A DNA stretch of 64,000 nt from assembly GCA_900129675.1 (NCBI GenBank), contig FSRD01000001.1, positions 5,693,501 to 5,757,500 on the forward strand, read 5' to 3'. Shown in pieces: positions 34,506 through 44,022 of this stretch (position 1 is its first letter; every line of letters starts with the position of its first letter). The stretch is from Bradyrhizobium erythrophlei. Its GTDB lineage: Bacteria; Pseudomonadota; Alphaproteobacteria; Rhizobiales; Xanthobacteraceae. The translations under genes and the position numbers were made by a program. The notes beneath the pieces were generated by a model. The model was not told the DNA's origin. It did no database searches and saw nothing but the letters and a program-made list of their open reading frames with translations.

Positions 34506-34778
34506 TTGATCAGAACGTCATTTTCCCTGATGGCATTGGGATTGGCACTCGCCGCGTCGAGCGCTTCCGCGATGCCCTTGGCGCCGCGTGCTTCCATTGC
34601 CGCCCCCGATGACGTCGTGAACGCCAAGATTATCTGTTCGGAAGACGGCCACTGCTACCAGCGTGGCCGGCCACCGGTCGCTCGCTGGGTCTATGGGGAA
34701 AAGAACTTTTCCGGCCCATACACGGGACCTCGTTACTACGGTTGGCCGAACTACCGCTGGCGCTGGTTCCTGTTCTAG
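34506..34778 (+). CDS. Small secreted protein, two Cys, aromatic C-terminus
   Basis: TTG start preceded by GGAGG. 90 residues. Signal peptide about 1-22 (ALAASSASA-MP). Mature part contains IICSEDGHCYQRGRPP, two cysteines that could pair, and ends rich in Tyr/Trp/Gly/Pro (YYGWPNYRWRWFLF). Similar short secreted proteins are frequent in Bradyrhizobium genomes. No named function. Confidence 0.65.
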   Translation: MIRTSFSLMALGLALAASSASAMPLAPRASIAAPDDVVNAKIICSEDGHCYQRGRPPVARWVYGEKNFSGPYTGPRYYGWPNYRWRWFLF

Positions 34779-35031
34779 GCATTTAGCTGCTCTTACACCC
34801 GTTGGGGTGTGCTCGGCCTCGTTTTCATCCGTACATACTGGCTTAGAGGTCTATCGCGCGCCCGGCGGTCGTTCAAAGTGGTGTGTTTGGCGAGCCATTT
34901 ACGTATGCCGTGCGGCCGGCTGAACTGCCCCCAATGCCTAAAAAACTGTTAAAGCTGCATTCTTCGCTTGCGGAGCGCCAAAAATGTTGAAATACATAAC
35001 CCGGCATAATGTCTGCAGAGGGATTAAATAA

Positions 35032-35553
35032 ATGAAATCGGGGCTTCGCCTATTAATTGGAGCGGTTGCCGGCGTCGTGTTGTCAGTTTCGGCAGCTAAC
35101 GCGGCTATCTATCAGTTTTCTTTCACCACGGCGGCTTCGGACACCGCGTCCGGGTTGTTCGTTACTAACTCGTCTGGAGATCCCGACCAAATCACTGGTA
35201 TCAGTGGCACATTCGATGGTTTGGCAATCACTGGGCTTTCGAATTACGCAAGCGCAGACAATCTGTTGTACGTTAATGGCCCCGCTTTTGCGGATTTCTC
35301 TGGCATCTCTTTCAGCGTTGCGAATGGAAACTCATATAACTGGGCGAACTATCCGGTTACGACGGGCAACTTTCTTGCCTCTTCTAATATTGATCCAGGT
35401 GGATTTGGTTGCTGCCAAAGCGAATTTACACAGGTTTCAGTAAGTGCTGTTCCCGAGCCCTCCACTTGGGCGATGATGATCCTCGGTTTCTTCGGGATCG
35501 GCTTCATGGCGTATGGTCGGAAGTCGTCGACACCGGGTCTGCGCCTCGCCTGA
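35032..35553 (+). CDS. PEP-CTERM protein 5
   Basis: 173 residues. The leader GGATTAAATAAATG equals that of PEP2. Signal peptide ends SAANA-AI. A short beta-rich body includes a Cys-Cys pair (GFGCCQSEF). Sorting signal [14 protein letters not shown] (PEP about 141-143), then FGIGFMAY; the basic cluster is GRKSS rather than RRK, and a late SSTPGLRLA tail follows. Terminator at 35577. Confidence 0.88.
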   Translation: MKSGLRLLIGAVAGVVLSVSAANAAIYQFSFTTAASDTASGLFVTNSSGDPDQITGISGTFDGLAITGLSNYASADNLLYVNGPAFADFSGISFSVANGNSYNWANYPVTTGNFLASSNIDPGGFGCCQSEFTQVSVSAVPEPSTWAMMILGFFGIGFMAYGRKSSTPGLRLA

Positions 35554-35576
35554 TCTGAACTTTATGGGATTAGAAG

Positions 35577-35599
35577 AGCCGCCTTCGGGCGGCTTTTTT
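35577..35599 (+). terminator. Rho-independent terminator after PEP5
   Basis: AGCCGCC-TTCG-GGCGGCTTTTTT hairpin with stable TTCG loop, 24 bp after the stop. Confidence 0.88.
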
Positions 35600-35774
35600 C
35601 GTTGTCCGTTGCAGCGGGAGGGGGCGATCTCGTTCTTGGGGCCCGACACCACGAAATTACGCTGCACCCCGCCGGACGGTCTGTTACGTTGGCGGCAAAC
35701 CTTTCAGCTGCTTATAAACTGCGTTGACGAGGGCGAAGACGCCCCTGGTTCGAGCGTCGGTCTGTGGATACTCA

Positions 35775-36062
35775 ATGAGCCGAATGAAACTCCTGCTGGC
35801 CGCTGCCCTGGCGGTGTCCATGATCGCTTCCGGCGTCGCTGTTTCCGCGAAAACGGGCCGCATCCAGCGAAAGCCCCCGGACGCTGCCGAGGCCGAGCGC
35901 ATTGCTTCCGAAATCGCCATGAACGAAAAGCTCGCTCCAGAGGGGAGATATCTCGTCACCGACCGGGGCTTCTTCGTGTTTCGCGGCCTGGCGCCCGATG
36001 GCTACACTTATGAGTTTTCTCCGATACCCAATCCCATCTCTGGCGGCAGGACCGTCCGATAG
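35775..36062 (+). CDS. Small secreted protein
   Basis: ATG 35775 (ATG 35784 also possible); the longer frame from 35724 lacks support. About 95 residues. Signal peptide MKLLLAAALAVSMIASGVAVSA, then a charged segment (KTGRIQRKPPDAAEAERIASEIAMNEKLAPEGRYLV) and FFVFRGLAPDGYTYEFSP. Family not recognised. It lies just upstream of the PEP-CTERM remnant. Confidence 0.6.
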   Translation: MSRMKLLLAAALAVSMIASGVAVSAKTGRIQRKPPDAAEAERIASEIAMNEKLAPEGRYLVTDRGFFVFRGLAPDGYTYEFSPIPNPISGGRTVR

Positions 36063-36114
36063 AGAAGGGATTGGGTAATCCGGCGACCCACCAATGGCGG
36101 AGCCCTGCTCGACT

Positions 36115-36220
36115 CAGTGAACGTTTCGGTCGCCCCGGAGCCCGCCACCGGGGCCATGATGGTCCTTGGTTCATCGGCTACCGGGGCAAGTCGTCCGGAC
36201 CTTCGTTCCGAATCGCTTGA
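36115..36220 (+). pseudogene. PEP-CTERM sorting-signal remnant
   Basis: Reads VSVAPEPATGAMMVLG in one frame. A one-base shift then gives FIGYRGKSSGPSFRIA and TGA at 36218-36220, followed by a terminator hairpin. The PEP motif, the hydrophobic stretch (shortened) and the KSS-type tail are all recognisable, but no body or start remains. It is the end of a deleted PEP-CTERM gene. Confidence 0.75.
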
Positions 36221-36247
36221 CCTCCGTCGGTACCGCAACTCTGGAAT

Positions 36248-36271
36248 GGCCGCCCTTGAGGCGGTCTTTTT
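36248..36271 (+). terminator. Terminator after the PEP-CTERM remnant
   Basis: GGCCGCC-CTTGA-GGCGGTCTTTTT, same design as the terminators after the intact PEP-CTERM genes. Confidence 0.75.
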
Positions 36272-36536
36272 GTTGATAACGATTTTGTGGCCATTCCCAG
36301 CGTCAGCTTAAGAAATAACCACTTCGTATTGAATTCAAGGCGGTGGAATTTCCCAAGGCAGAACCAATCGTCTGATTTTCCAGCGAATTATTCTGAGAAT
36401 GATGCAGGTTTAATCTCAACAGAAGAATTAACTGTAAACTCGGCAGGCCGATGTTGTCGCACTGCCACAGATTGCATTAACCGGTTGGTAACGATATAGA
36501 ATCGCTTGCGAGCGGTTTTCGCCTGAGGCTTTTAAA

Positions 36537-37463
36537 ATGTCTTTTCGATTTGGTTTGCTGATTGCGCTATCGAGCGTCTTTCTTGGTTCAACGGCAGCGT
36601 TTGCCGATCTGGTGACTGTCACTAGCTACAATATGGACAACGGTAACGGCGCTACCCAATACACGACGCCTACCGGCGGACAAAACTATTTCGACTTCAC
36701 CTACACGCAGACAGGTCAATCTTCGCCGGCCACGAATGCCGGGATAAACGGCTCCGCAAGTTCAATACCCACAAATTCAAATGCAACTAACGCCCCGCTC
36801 ACTGGCGGAACGGGCATGCTGACCAACGGCGTAATTGCAAGCGACAACTTCTCGCTGGTGAGCGGTTCGGACGGGACGATCAAGAACGGCTGGTCAACGG
36901 GCTACTACGGTTCCCTGAACGGCCAGCCGAGCCAGTATGTCGGCTGGAAATATCAAGATCCGACGATTATTTTTAACCTTGCCGGTGGTCATTACGTAAA
37001 TCAGATCTCGCTTTATGTGGCGGCAGACAATTCAGGTGGCTTGGTAGGCGCACCCGGGAATGTTTCCGTTATGTACGGGAATTCTCTTTTGAATTCCTCG
37101 CTCTACTCTGAAGTGACGACGGATTATAAACCAGCCAGCAATCCGTATGCGGGCAGCACGAGCGTGATTACAATCACGCTAAAGCAGCCCGTTTTGTCCG
37201 ATTTGGCTTTCACCTTGCAGCTTTTCCGAGGTCCGCTTGAGGCAGATGGCTACGCTTACCAGACGGCATTCGTCGACCCCCTAAGCGGATTCAATGACAA
37301 TGCATATGTGCCGAAACTTGAACCCTGGATTATGCTGAGCGAAGTCCAGTTCTTCTCTTCGGCCGTTCCTGAGCCCTCTACTTGGATCATGATGATCCTG
37401 GGTTTCGCGGGTTTGGGGTTCATGACCTACCGCAAGAGGCAGTCTGCTTTGGCGACCGCTTGA
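36537..37463 (+). CDS. PEP-CTERM protein 6
   Basis: 308 residues, the longest of the set. Signal peptide ends AAFA-DL. The body is Asn/Gly/Ser-rich and beta-like (TQYTTPTGGQNYFDFTYTQTGQSS ... VSVMYGNSLLN). Sorting signal VPEPSTWIMMILGF (PEP about 278-280) with Ile instead of Ala after Trp, then AGLGFMTY and RKRQ. A terminator follows at 37489. The 316-bp gap before it holds only the leader and the remnant's terminator. Confidence 0.9.
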   Translation: MSFRFGLLIALSSVFLGSTAAFADLVTVTSYNMDNGNGATQYTTPTGGQNYFDFTYTQTGQSSPATNAGINGSASSIPTNSNATNAPLTGGTGMLTNGVIASDNFSLVSGSDGTIKNGWSTGYYGSLNGQPSQYVGWKYQDPTIIFNLAGGHYVNQISLYVAADNSGGLVGAPGNVSVMYGNSLLNSSLYSEVTTDYKPASNPYAGSTSVITITLKQPVLSDLAFTLQLFRGPLEADGYAYQTAFVDPLSGFNDNAYVPKLEPWIMLSEVQFFSSAVPEPSTWIMMILGFAGLGFMTYRKRQSALATA

Positions 37464-37488
37464 GTGATCGTCTCTTATTGAATTGAAG

Positions 37489-37515
37489 CAGCCGCCTTCG
37501 GGCGGCTTCTTTTTT
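37489..37515 (+). terminator. Rho-independent terminator after PEP6
   Basis: CAGCCGCC-TTCG-GGCGGCTTCTTTTTT, 26 bp after the stop. The stretch 37516-37791 after it shows no gene. Confidence 0.85.
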
Positions 37516-37791
37516 GCCCCATCGCGAGCTGTCGCTTCAGGAATTCCCAATCCAGTGCCAAAGCGGCGATCGATTGAATCTCGCGCTGGGGCTCCAGGCA
37601 GCACGTTTCTGCGTGGGTGTTTGTCTGCCGCAAGAGCAGGCGGGTGGCCATCATGTTGTGGCGCCGGCTCGACCGCGAGCTGCTTAACTGAAGCCGCCTC
37701 AACGCATCGATGATGCCACCCGGATTTCTCTGGGAAGGCGCCCGCTCTGTCTCTCTGTCTTCGGCTTTCCCGAAAAGCAGCTTGCGAGGGA

Positions 37792-40383
37792 TCAGTAGTT
37801 CAGTACCGTCTGCGCGAAGATTCCCTCGGCGCGCTTGTCACCCCCGACACGGAAGCGATATTGCAGCGTCAGCTCCCAATAGCAGGGCGGTGCCATGTAT
37901 TTGGTTTCGCCGAACCAGTAACGCAATGAGCCGCCGGCGCCCGCCGAATAGGCCTGATGGTTGGCGAAGGAATCGTCGTAGCTTGCAGCCAGCACCACGT
38001 GCGGGAAAAACACCAGGTTTGGGCTGATGGGATCGAGCCGGAAGCTGCGGCCGAAGCGGCCTTCCGCAATGCCCACAAGCTGCGTCTTCTCCAGGAACTG
38101 GTCGACCTCGGCGTAGACGTACCAGGTGGGCCAGTTGGTCTCCAGGACGCGAAGGTCGGCACCGACGGTGTAGGAATAGGCGGCGCGCAACAGCGTGTCG
38201 TCACGCGCGGCATCGCCGAGCGCGAACAACTTGTCGATCTCCAAAACCAGGTTGTGCTCGGAGAAGGGCTTCCAGCGGGCGCCGACCATGCCCTGCGTCG
38301 TGCGCAATCCCGTCGGGCCGCCGGCCTGGTCGTACAGGGTTTCGAACAGGCGGCCGAACAACTCGAACAGCGCGCCGTTCTGATTGCCAAACTCGGGTGG
38401 CCGATAGTAAAATTCCGTACCGAGTTGCGAGGTGTACGTGCTGGGGCCGGTAATCGTCAGGAACGGGTTCGGCGCGGATCCGACCTTGCCGTAGGTGATC
38501 GACGAATTGACACCCCACTCGCGCGTCAGATCGGAAACCGTGCGTCGGGTTTCGAAGAGCTTTTGATCGTCAATGTTGATGCGCCCGTCTGCCTTGGCGT
38601 CAATTCCCTCCATGAGGTAATCGACCGCCGTCTGGTTTTCGAACCGGCGCATCGCGGTATATCCGGCATCGATGGTGGCGCGGGGAGGGAGCTGACCGGT
38701 CGCATGCGCGCGGTCGAAAAGCTTCAGCGCTACCGGATCGTTGCCGACCGCGACCGCCAAATAGGCCAAGTCAGCGTCCCGCATCGAACCCAACCTTCCT
38801 TGCGCGATCGCTTGGTCAAATAACACACGGGATTCCGGCTTTCGCTTGAGCTCCAGCAGCGTGTTGATCTGCGCGCGAAAGGCATCGTCCCGTTGTGTGC
38901 CCGTCGCGGGCATCTGTGCGGCGGCCTTGAACGCCACAAGGGACTCTTCCTTGCGCCCGAGGGCCTGCAGGGCATAGGCCTTGCGGATCATCGTGTCATA
39001 GGACGCGGGCAGATTTTGAAGCGCGCGAAGCGCCCGCTGCGGATCCTTGGCGGCAAGCGCGGCGTCAGCGAGCGATAGACGGACATTGCGGGATTGTTCG
39101 AACGACAGGCCGCGCTGCAGCGCAGTCTCCCAATCCGCCATGGCGCCGCGCGTATTACGCTGCAGGTTTCGAGCATAACCCCGCTGCGCGTAAATTTCTC
39201 CCGACGCGTTGCCCTGATTGATGACTTTCGTTGCTTCCTGCTCGGCCTCGGACGGTCGGCCTGCGGAGATCAACAGATTGATCAGCAACACCCGGTTTGC
39301 CGACACTTCCGGGCTATCCTCGATCGCCTTCCGGGCCTCTTCGACCGCGAGCTTGTAGTCTTTCGCGCGCGCGGCCTCGTAGGCTTTACCTGCAGCATCG
39401 TAGCCTTCCGCCGCCTTGTCGATCGGCGTCACGACGCTCTGCACAAGCGGGGCTTCCAGGCTGCAGACCGAGCCATAGGGCGTGTCCTGACAGCTTTGCA
39501 CAGGCATCGGAAGGCCCTTCGCATCGCCCTTCAAGGTGGCCTTGCGGTCAGCCGCGGCTTCCGCATCACCCAAACGGAGAACAACCGCCGGATCGGTCTT
39601 CGGATAACCCTCCAGCAGTTGCCGGGCGGCACGATAATCACCTGCGGCGAGCGCCGCGTCTGCGGCGATCAAGCGGGTGTTCTTGCGTTCGATGTCGGTC
39701 AGGTTGGGTATCGCCAGGGCTACATCGAAATCGGCAACGGCTTGCGGACGGTTACCCGTGCGCTGATAGAGATAAGCGCGCCAGACCAGCGGCACGTAGT
39801 TGCCGGGATCAAGCTTGATCGCTCCGGTCGCGGTCTCGATCGCGCCGGCGAAATCATTGTCGGCCAACTGGGCGCTGAGCAAGAGCAGCCGATAGGACAT
39901 CGCGTCCGGGCCATATTGGACGGCACTGCGCGCGGCGCGGACTGCCGCCTTCGGATCCCCGCGCTCGAGCGCCTTATAGCCTTCGCTCGCGGGTTGCTGC
40001 GCCAAGCGCTGGCGAATGCTCGATTGCCTGGACTCGATTTCCTGGTTCGATGCGAAGGTCTCCGCCGCACCTGTCGCGGCCTGCTCCGCCTGCGTGAGGT
40101 CGCCGGCGGCGACGAGGGCATCAATCAGAAGCAGGCGTAGCCTCAGGATGTCGGGACGGAGCGTGACGGCTTCGCCCGCACGCGCGGCAGCCTTGCGATA
40201 ATCGCCCTGGCTGAAAGTCTTGTAAGCTTCCTCGGCCGCGGAATACGCCTCACCTTCGAGCGGACGGTCGCTGTCGGCGACCTGAGCCATGGCTCCCTGA
40301 CAAAGCAAGGTGGCAAGCGCAAGCGCTCCGAGCCAAGCTCGGAGAATTGGTCGGCATTGATGCTTTGCGCCCCCGAGCCCCAT
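37792..40383 (-). CDS. NfrA-like TPR/outer-membrane exopolysaccharide protein
   Basis: 863 residues. Signal peptide ends GAMA-QV. TPR-like helices cover about 40-600 (AEEAYKTFSQGDYRKAAARAGEAVTLRPD; AIKLDPGNYVPLVWRAYLY). The last 220 residues (from about 640) are beta-strand-rich with aromatics (GTEFYYRPPEF, TWYVYAEVDQFLEK, WELTLQYRFRVGG) ending ...FAQTVLNY, as in the NfrA C-terminal barrel domain. NfrA-type proteins export and modify poly-N-acetylated or related glycans at the outer membrane. It faces the O-acetylation operon 199 bp upstream. Long plus-strand ORFs here are shadows. Confidence 0.82.
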   Translation of the reverse strand: MGLGGAKHQCRPILRAWLGALALATLLCQGAMAQVADSDRPLEGEAYSAAEEAYKTFSQGDYRKAAARAGEAVTLRPDILRLRLLLIDALVAAGDLTQAEQAATGAAETFASNQEIESRQSSIRQRLAQQPASEGYKALERGDPKAAVRAARSAVQYGPDAMSYRLLLLSAQLADNDFAGAIETATGAIKLDPGNYVPLVWRAYLYQRTGNRPQAVADFDVALAIPNLTDIERKNTRLIAADAALAAGDYRAARQLLEGYPKTDPAVVLRLGDAEAAADRKATLKGDAKGLPMPVQSCQDTPYGSVCSLEAPLVQSVVTPIDKAAEGYDAAGKAYEAARAKDYKLAVEEARKAIEDSPEVSANRVLLINLLISAGRPSEAEQEATKVINQGNASGEIYAQRGYARNLQRNTRGAMADWETALQRGLSFEQSRNVRLSLADAALAAKDPQRALRALQNLPASYDTMIRKAYALQALGRKEESLVAFKAAAQMPATGTQRDDAFRAQINTLLELKRKPESRVLFDQAIAQGRLGSMRDADLAYLAVAVGNDPVALKLFDRAHATGQLPPRATIDAGYTAMRRFENQTAVDYLMEGIDAKADGRINIDDQKLFETRRTVSDLTREWGVNSSITYGKVGSAPNPFLTITGPSTYTSQLGTEFYYRPPEFGNQNGALFELFGRLFETLYDQAGGPTGLRTTQGMVGARWKPFSEHNLVLEIDKLFALGDAARDDTLLRAAYSYTVGADLRVLETNWPTWYVYAEVDQFLEKTQLVGIAEGRFGRSFRLDPISPNLVFFPHVVLAASYDDSFANHQAYSAGAGGSLRYWFGETKYMAPPCYWELTLQYRFRVGGDKRAEGIFAQTVLNY

Positions 40384-40581
40384 ACAACCAGCGTTAAACA
40401 GCCCGCGTTAAATACCCGTCAAATCTATCGGAGCGGCCGTTCAAGCGGAACTGTGATATCGAAACTTATGCGTCGCAATATTACGGATCTCGTTCATTTG
40501 GCACGGTTTTTTAAAAGCTGTGACGTTTTTGCAGCGGAAAATCGCGGGGAAAAGCGGACTAAATAACATTAACCAACATTT

Positions 40582-41553
40582 CTATTTCTGGAGCGATTCC
40601 TCGACCTTTAAAAGCCATTGCCGCGGCGGCAGAATGCTCTGTGCAGCCCATTCGCCGACGGCATCCGGCCCGTTCTGGAGCTGGCCCTCATTAAATTGCC
40701 AGACCAGGAATTTCACTGGATTGGACTTGAATTCGGCAGATTGGAGAAACTGCAGCAGCGTCGTCCATGGGCCGATGTCGCCCGGATTCCATTTCAACGA
40801 AACGGGGCGATCAATCTGATTCGAAAGCCGCTGCGGAAATCCGAAATAGGGCTGCACGAAGCTGTTGCCAACCACTGCGACCGGTGAGGGATCGCTGTCC
40901 AGCAAAGTGGCGTTGCCGCTTGCCGGCTTTCGAATGACGTAGGACTCGGGTCCGATGATCCGTTTCCTTTCCGGAGAAAGAAAATTGGCCGCGAGGTCGC
41001 CGAGATGGCGATCGTTGATCCAGTCGCCCAATTGTGCTCCCGATCCGGCTTTGCCAGGGAGCGGGCCAACCGACTTGATGACATCAGCGATTTGATCGGC
41101 GGCGGCTTCCGCCGCGAATGTCGTCCAGTGAAAGTCGGCTCTGTAGAACACTTCCTGTTTGCCGACGATCACCTTCTTGAGAGCATCTCGCAGGTCCGGC
41201 GCGGCGATGCCCGCTGACCTCAGTTCGACCAGCAGGAAATCATATCGCTTCTCGACGGCCTCAGCGATGCTGAGCCCGTCGGGCAGCAGCGCCTTGTAGT
41301 AACGAGGCTTGATCGGAACGACTGCGACAATCAGCTTGATGTTTTGTTGCGCTAGACCGCGGTTGACGTCGGCGATCAGCTGGATCGACGACCTTTCGGC
41401 CGCCGGGCGATCGACGGTCAGGCTTTCCCAGCCCGCAAACAGCCAATTGTCTTTACCCTCGATGACCGCGTCCCGCGCGAAGCCGCAGGTCGCCGAGGCC
41501 GCCAGCAGGAATGCGGTTATCGCCGACCGGGCTGAAAGGGGGCACCGTGTCAT
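40582..41553 (-). CDS. AlgJ/AlgX-like O-acetyltransferase (SGNH-type) 1
   Basis: 323 residues with signal peptide (SAITAFLLAASATCGFA). AlgX/AlgJ catalytic signs: Asp-Phe-His-Trp (DFHWTTFA) and VVGNSFVQ (nucleophile Ser context). WLFAGWESL near residue 40 and VVPIKPRYY are also typical. The family moves acetyl groups, delivered by an MBOAT partner, onto the polysaccharide in the periplasm. Start ATG overlaps the upstream gene's stop by 4 bp (ATGA). It is last of a four-gene acetylation operon. Confidence 0.82.
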   Translation of the reverse strand: MTRCPLSARSAITAFLLAASATCGFARDAVIEGKDNWLFAGWESLTVDRPAAERSSIQLIADVNRGLAQQNIKLIVAVVPIKPRYYKALLPDGLSIAEAVEKRYDFLLVELRSAGIAAPDLRDALKKVIVGKQEVFYRADFHWTTFAAEAAADQIADVIKSVGPLPGKAGSGAQLGDWINDRHLGDLAANFLSPERKRIIGPESYVIRKPASGNATLLDSDPSPVAVVGNSFVQPYFGFPQRLSNQIDRPVSLKWNPGDIGPWTTLLQFLQSAEFKSNPVKFLVWQFNEGQLQNGPDAVGEWAAQSILPPRQWLLKVEESLQK

Positions 41554-42611
41554 GGGCGGCTCGGTACCTGCTCGGGAAATCGACGCTCGGCTTCACTGAG
41601 CGGCGCGGTCAGCGACCGCATGGGCCACTCCCATATCACAACCTTCACCGTGGCCAATATGTCGGGCTTCCGTTGCAGTATATTGAGCAAGGCGCCGGCA
41701 AATCCGCCGCCGGCCTCGCTGACTTGCGCAACCTCCCGCGCAAGAGACGCCTGCAAATATTCGATGAAGCCCGAGTTCAGCGAAAACGAAGAACCGGCAA
41801 GAATGACCGAAGGCGCCGGTGTATCGTCCAAGAGCCCGCCGGAGCGCTCGATCTCGGCCCTCGGGTCTTCCGTAAACTCGGCGGCCGGCGCCAGCCACCG
41901 TGGCGAAGCCATCAATCCGGCCAGACGCGCAAGGTCGCCGGGGCGCTCATGCATGGCACTGCTGGTCAGGTTGATGCGTTCCGACCCGGGTCCTAATTTG
42001 CCTTTGATGATCTGTGCGACAGCTTCTGCTGCGAACCGGGCGCCCGCACTGTCCCAATGGGTGTCGGTGCGCCAGTAGCCGGGATGCGGCCACCGGGTTC
42101 GCAGATCCGCCTGATCGAGCACGGTCGCGCGTGAAGCCTGTCTCCACAACTTTGCCCGAAAACGCGATTGGTTGGCCGCAACGCCGCACAGTTGATCCTC
42201 GACCTGTTCCGCCTTGTCTGGAACGGAAACGACGACCAACAGGATGCCGCGCTTTGTAAGCGCCTGGACCAGAAGCGGCAGCAATCTGGCGCGGGCCGCG
42301 ATGTTTTCGGCATCGTGACGGTTCGCGCTCAGTTCGTCCGCGGAGTAGAGCCAATCATTGCAGCCGGTCCACACCTGCGATCCGGTATCGCGTAGCCCCT
42401 TGTAGAGCAGCCCTGCTGCGAAGCCGTTCAGCGCAGCGCTCCTTGGAATTGCGTCGAACACCGCGCGATCGATCTTGCCGGACAGGGTTCCAGACAAGAA
42501 ATCCTTCAACTGCGCCGTCCGGAAAATGGCGTAGATGGATTCGCCGCCCCTGAAGACGACGGAACAGAAACCTGCGAAGACGATCGCAACAACGGTTATG
42601 ATTTTGATCAT
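41550..42611 (-). CDS. AlgX/AlgJ-like O-acetyltransferase 2
   Basis: ATG 42611 is used; the open frame upstream to 43070 lies inside the MBOAT gene. 353 residues. N-terminal membrane anchor (IKIITVVAIVFAGFCSVVF), WTGCNDWLYSADEL, Asp-Thr-His-Trp (DTHWDSAGARF) and ILAGSSFSL (serine motif). It has the same catalytic design as its downstream neighbour but low identity, as in AlgX and AlgJ pairs. 14 bp after the MBOAT gene. Confidence 0.82.
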   Translation of the reverse strand: MIKIITVVAIVFAGFCSVVFRGGESIYAIFRTAQLKDFLSGTLSGKIDRAVFDAIPRSAALNGFAAGLLYKGLRDTGSQVWTGCNDWLYSADELSANRHDAENIAARARLLPLLVQALTKRGILLVVVSVPDKAEQVEDQLCGVAANQSRFRAKLWRQASRATVLDQADLRTRWPHPGYWRTDTHWDSAGARFAAEAVAQIIKGKLGPGSERINLTSSAMHERPGDLARLAGLMASPRWLAPAAEFTEDPRAEIERSGGLLDDTPAPSVILAGSSFSLNSGFIEYLQASLAREVAQVSEAGGGFAGALLNILQRKPDILATVKVVIWEWPMRSLTAPLSEAERRFPEQVPSRP

Positions 42612-42625
42612 GCGGATTTCATTGT

Positions 42626-44011
42626 TCAGAACTGGAAATAGAGAAATGGAATGACGGTGCGGCTTTGCATCACCCAAAGTGACCACAGCCAAAGCAGCGC
42701 AGCCAACGGGAAGGGCGGCCGTTCGATCGCCCAGGCTGATCCTCGCAATATCTTGCCCATCGCCGGCAAGTACACCACAGCAATGCCGATGAAAAGTGTG
42801 ACCAATTCGAGCGGTCTCATTGCGGGGGCAAAGCCGTTCGAAATGGCGAAGCCGTTCCGACCGGCGAGACCTTGAAACATCGTAGCGGCGGTCTGCCAGT
42901 CCTGCGCACGGAACAAGGTCCAGCCGATCATCACGAACACAACGGTCATGATGTGGCCAGCGATCGCGGGGACGGCCGGCATTAGTGCCGCATTCCAAAT
43001 CCGGCCAGCTACCAGCCCGATGCCGTGCCAAACTCCCCAGATCATGAAGGTCCAGCTTGCACCGTGCCAAAGCCCGCCCAACGCCATCGTCACCATCAGA
43101 TTGACATAGGATCGAAGGCGGCCGGCCCGGTTTCCGCCGAGTGGTATGTAGAGATAGTCACGCAGCCAGCTCGACAGGCTAATGTGCCACCGCCGCCAGA
43201 ATTCCGTAAGCGATGTACTCAAATATGGATTGTCGAAATTTTCCGGAAATTTCAGGCCGACCATCAGTCCGAGGCCGATGGCCATGCTGCTGTAGCCGGA
43301 GAAATCGAAATAGAGGTGCAGTGTGTAGGCGACGACGGTCAGAATCGTGTCTGATGTCGACGGCGCGGACAGCGCGTACCCCGCCTCGACGAGCGGAGCC
43401 AGCGTGTCCGCAATCAACACCTTTTGCGCGAAACCGAGCATGAACCGCCGCAAGCCTTCGGCAAATTCCGCGACGTCGAAGACCCGGGATCGGAGCCTCT
43501 CCGCCACCGACTGATATCTGACGATGGGCCCTGCCACGAGGTGGCCAAACATGGCCTGATAAGTCGAATAGTTGATCAGACTTGGCTCAGCTGCCACGGT
43601 TTTTCTGAACACGTCCACCGAATACGATATTGCGCCGAACACAAAGAAGGACAGTCCGATCGGCAAGGGTATTGGCGACGAGTCTTTGATCGGCGCGCCC
43701 AGGCTGGTCGCGCTGTCGACCAGGAGATTGACGTATTTGAAATAGATCAGGCTGAGAAGCGGCGGCACAATTCCTGCCAGCATCGCCAGTCGCCGCTCCG
43801 CTCCAGAGGCTCGCGCGATCCACAAGCCGGTCAACCATGACCAGCAGGCGATCGCGACGAGCAGCGGCAGGCAATCAAAGCGCCACCAGCCATAGAAAAT
43901 CAGGCTAAAAAGAAGGATCGTGAAGTTTCGCAGCGACGCGGCGACGATCGCGTAACTGATCAGAAAGAGCGGCAGGAAAACAAAGACGAATGAGTCGCTG
44001 ACGAAAACCAT
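42626..44011 (-). CDS. algI: MBOAT O-acyltransferase (AlgI-like)
   Basis: 461 residues, about ten to eleven membrane helices. The family core FWRRWHISLSSWLRDYLYIPLGGNR spans about 271-295, and the catalytic histidine lies in LGGLWHGASW (His316). These proteins carry acetyl groups across the inner membrane for periplasmic O-acetylation of exopolysaccharide. It lies between AlgF-like and AlgX-like genes in the order expected for an alginate-type acetylation module. Confidence 0.9.
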   Translation of the reverse strand: MVFVSDSFVFVFLPLFLISYAIVAASLRNFTILLFSLIFYGWWRFDCLPLLVAIACWSWLTGLWIARASGAERRLAMLAGIVPPLLSLIYFKYVNLLVDSATSLGAPIKDSSPIPLPIGLSFFVFGAISYSVDVFRKTVAAEPSLINYSTYQAMFGHLVAGPIVRYQSVAERLRSRVFDVAEFAEGLRRFMLGFAQKVLIADTLAPLVEAGYALSAPSTSDTILTVVAYTLHLYFDFSGYSSMAIGLGLMVGLKFPENFDNPYLSTSLTEFWRRWHISLSSWLRDYLYIPLGGNRAGRLRSYVNLMVTMALGGLWHGASWTFMIWGVWHGIGLVAGRIWNAALMPAVPAIAGHIMTVVFVMIGWTLFRAQDWQTAATMFQGLAGRNGFAISNGFAPAMRPLELVTLFIGIAVVYLPAMGKILRGSAWAIERPPFPLAALLWLWSLWVMQSRTVIPFLYFQF

Positions 44012-44022
44012 GTCGGGCTGGC

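Noticed and set aside
39094-40140. Plus-strand ORF of 348 aa
   Set aside because: Antisense shadow of the NfrA-like gene, which has a signal peptide and TPR pattern.
42612-43070. N-terminal extension of the AlgX-like gene
   Set aside because: Lies inside the MBOAT gene in another frame; ATG 42611 gives a membrane anchor.
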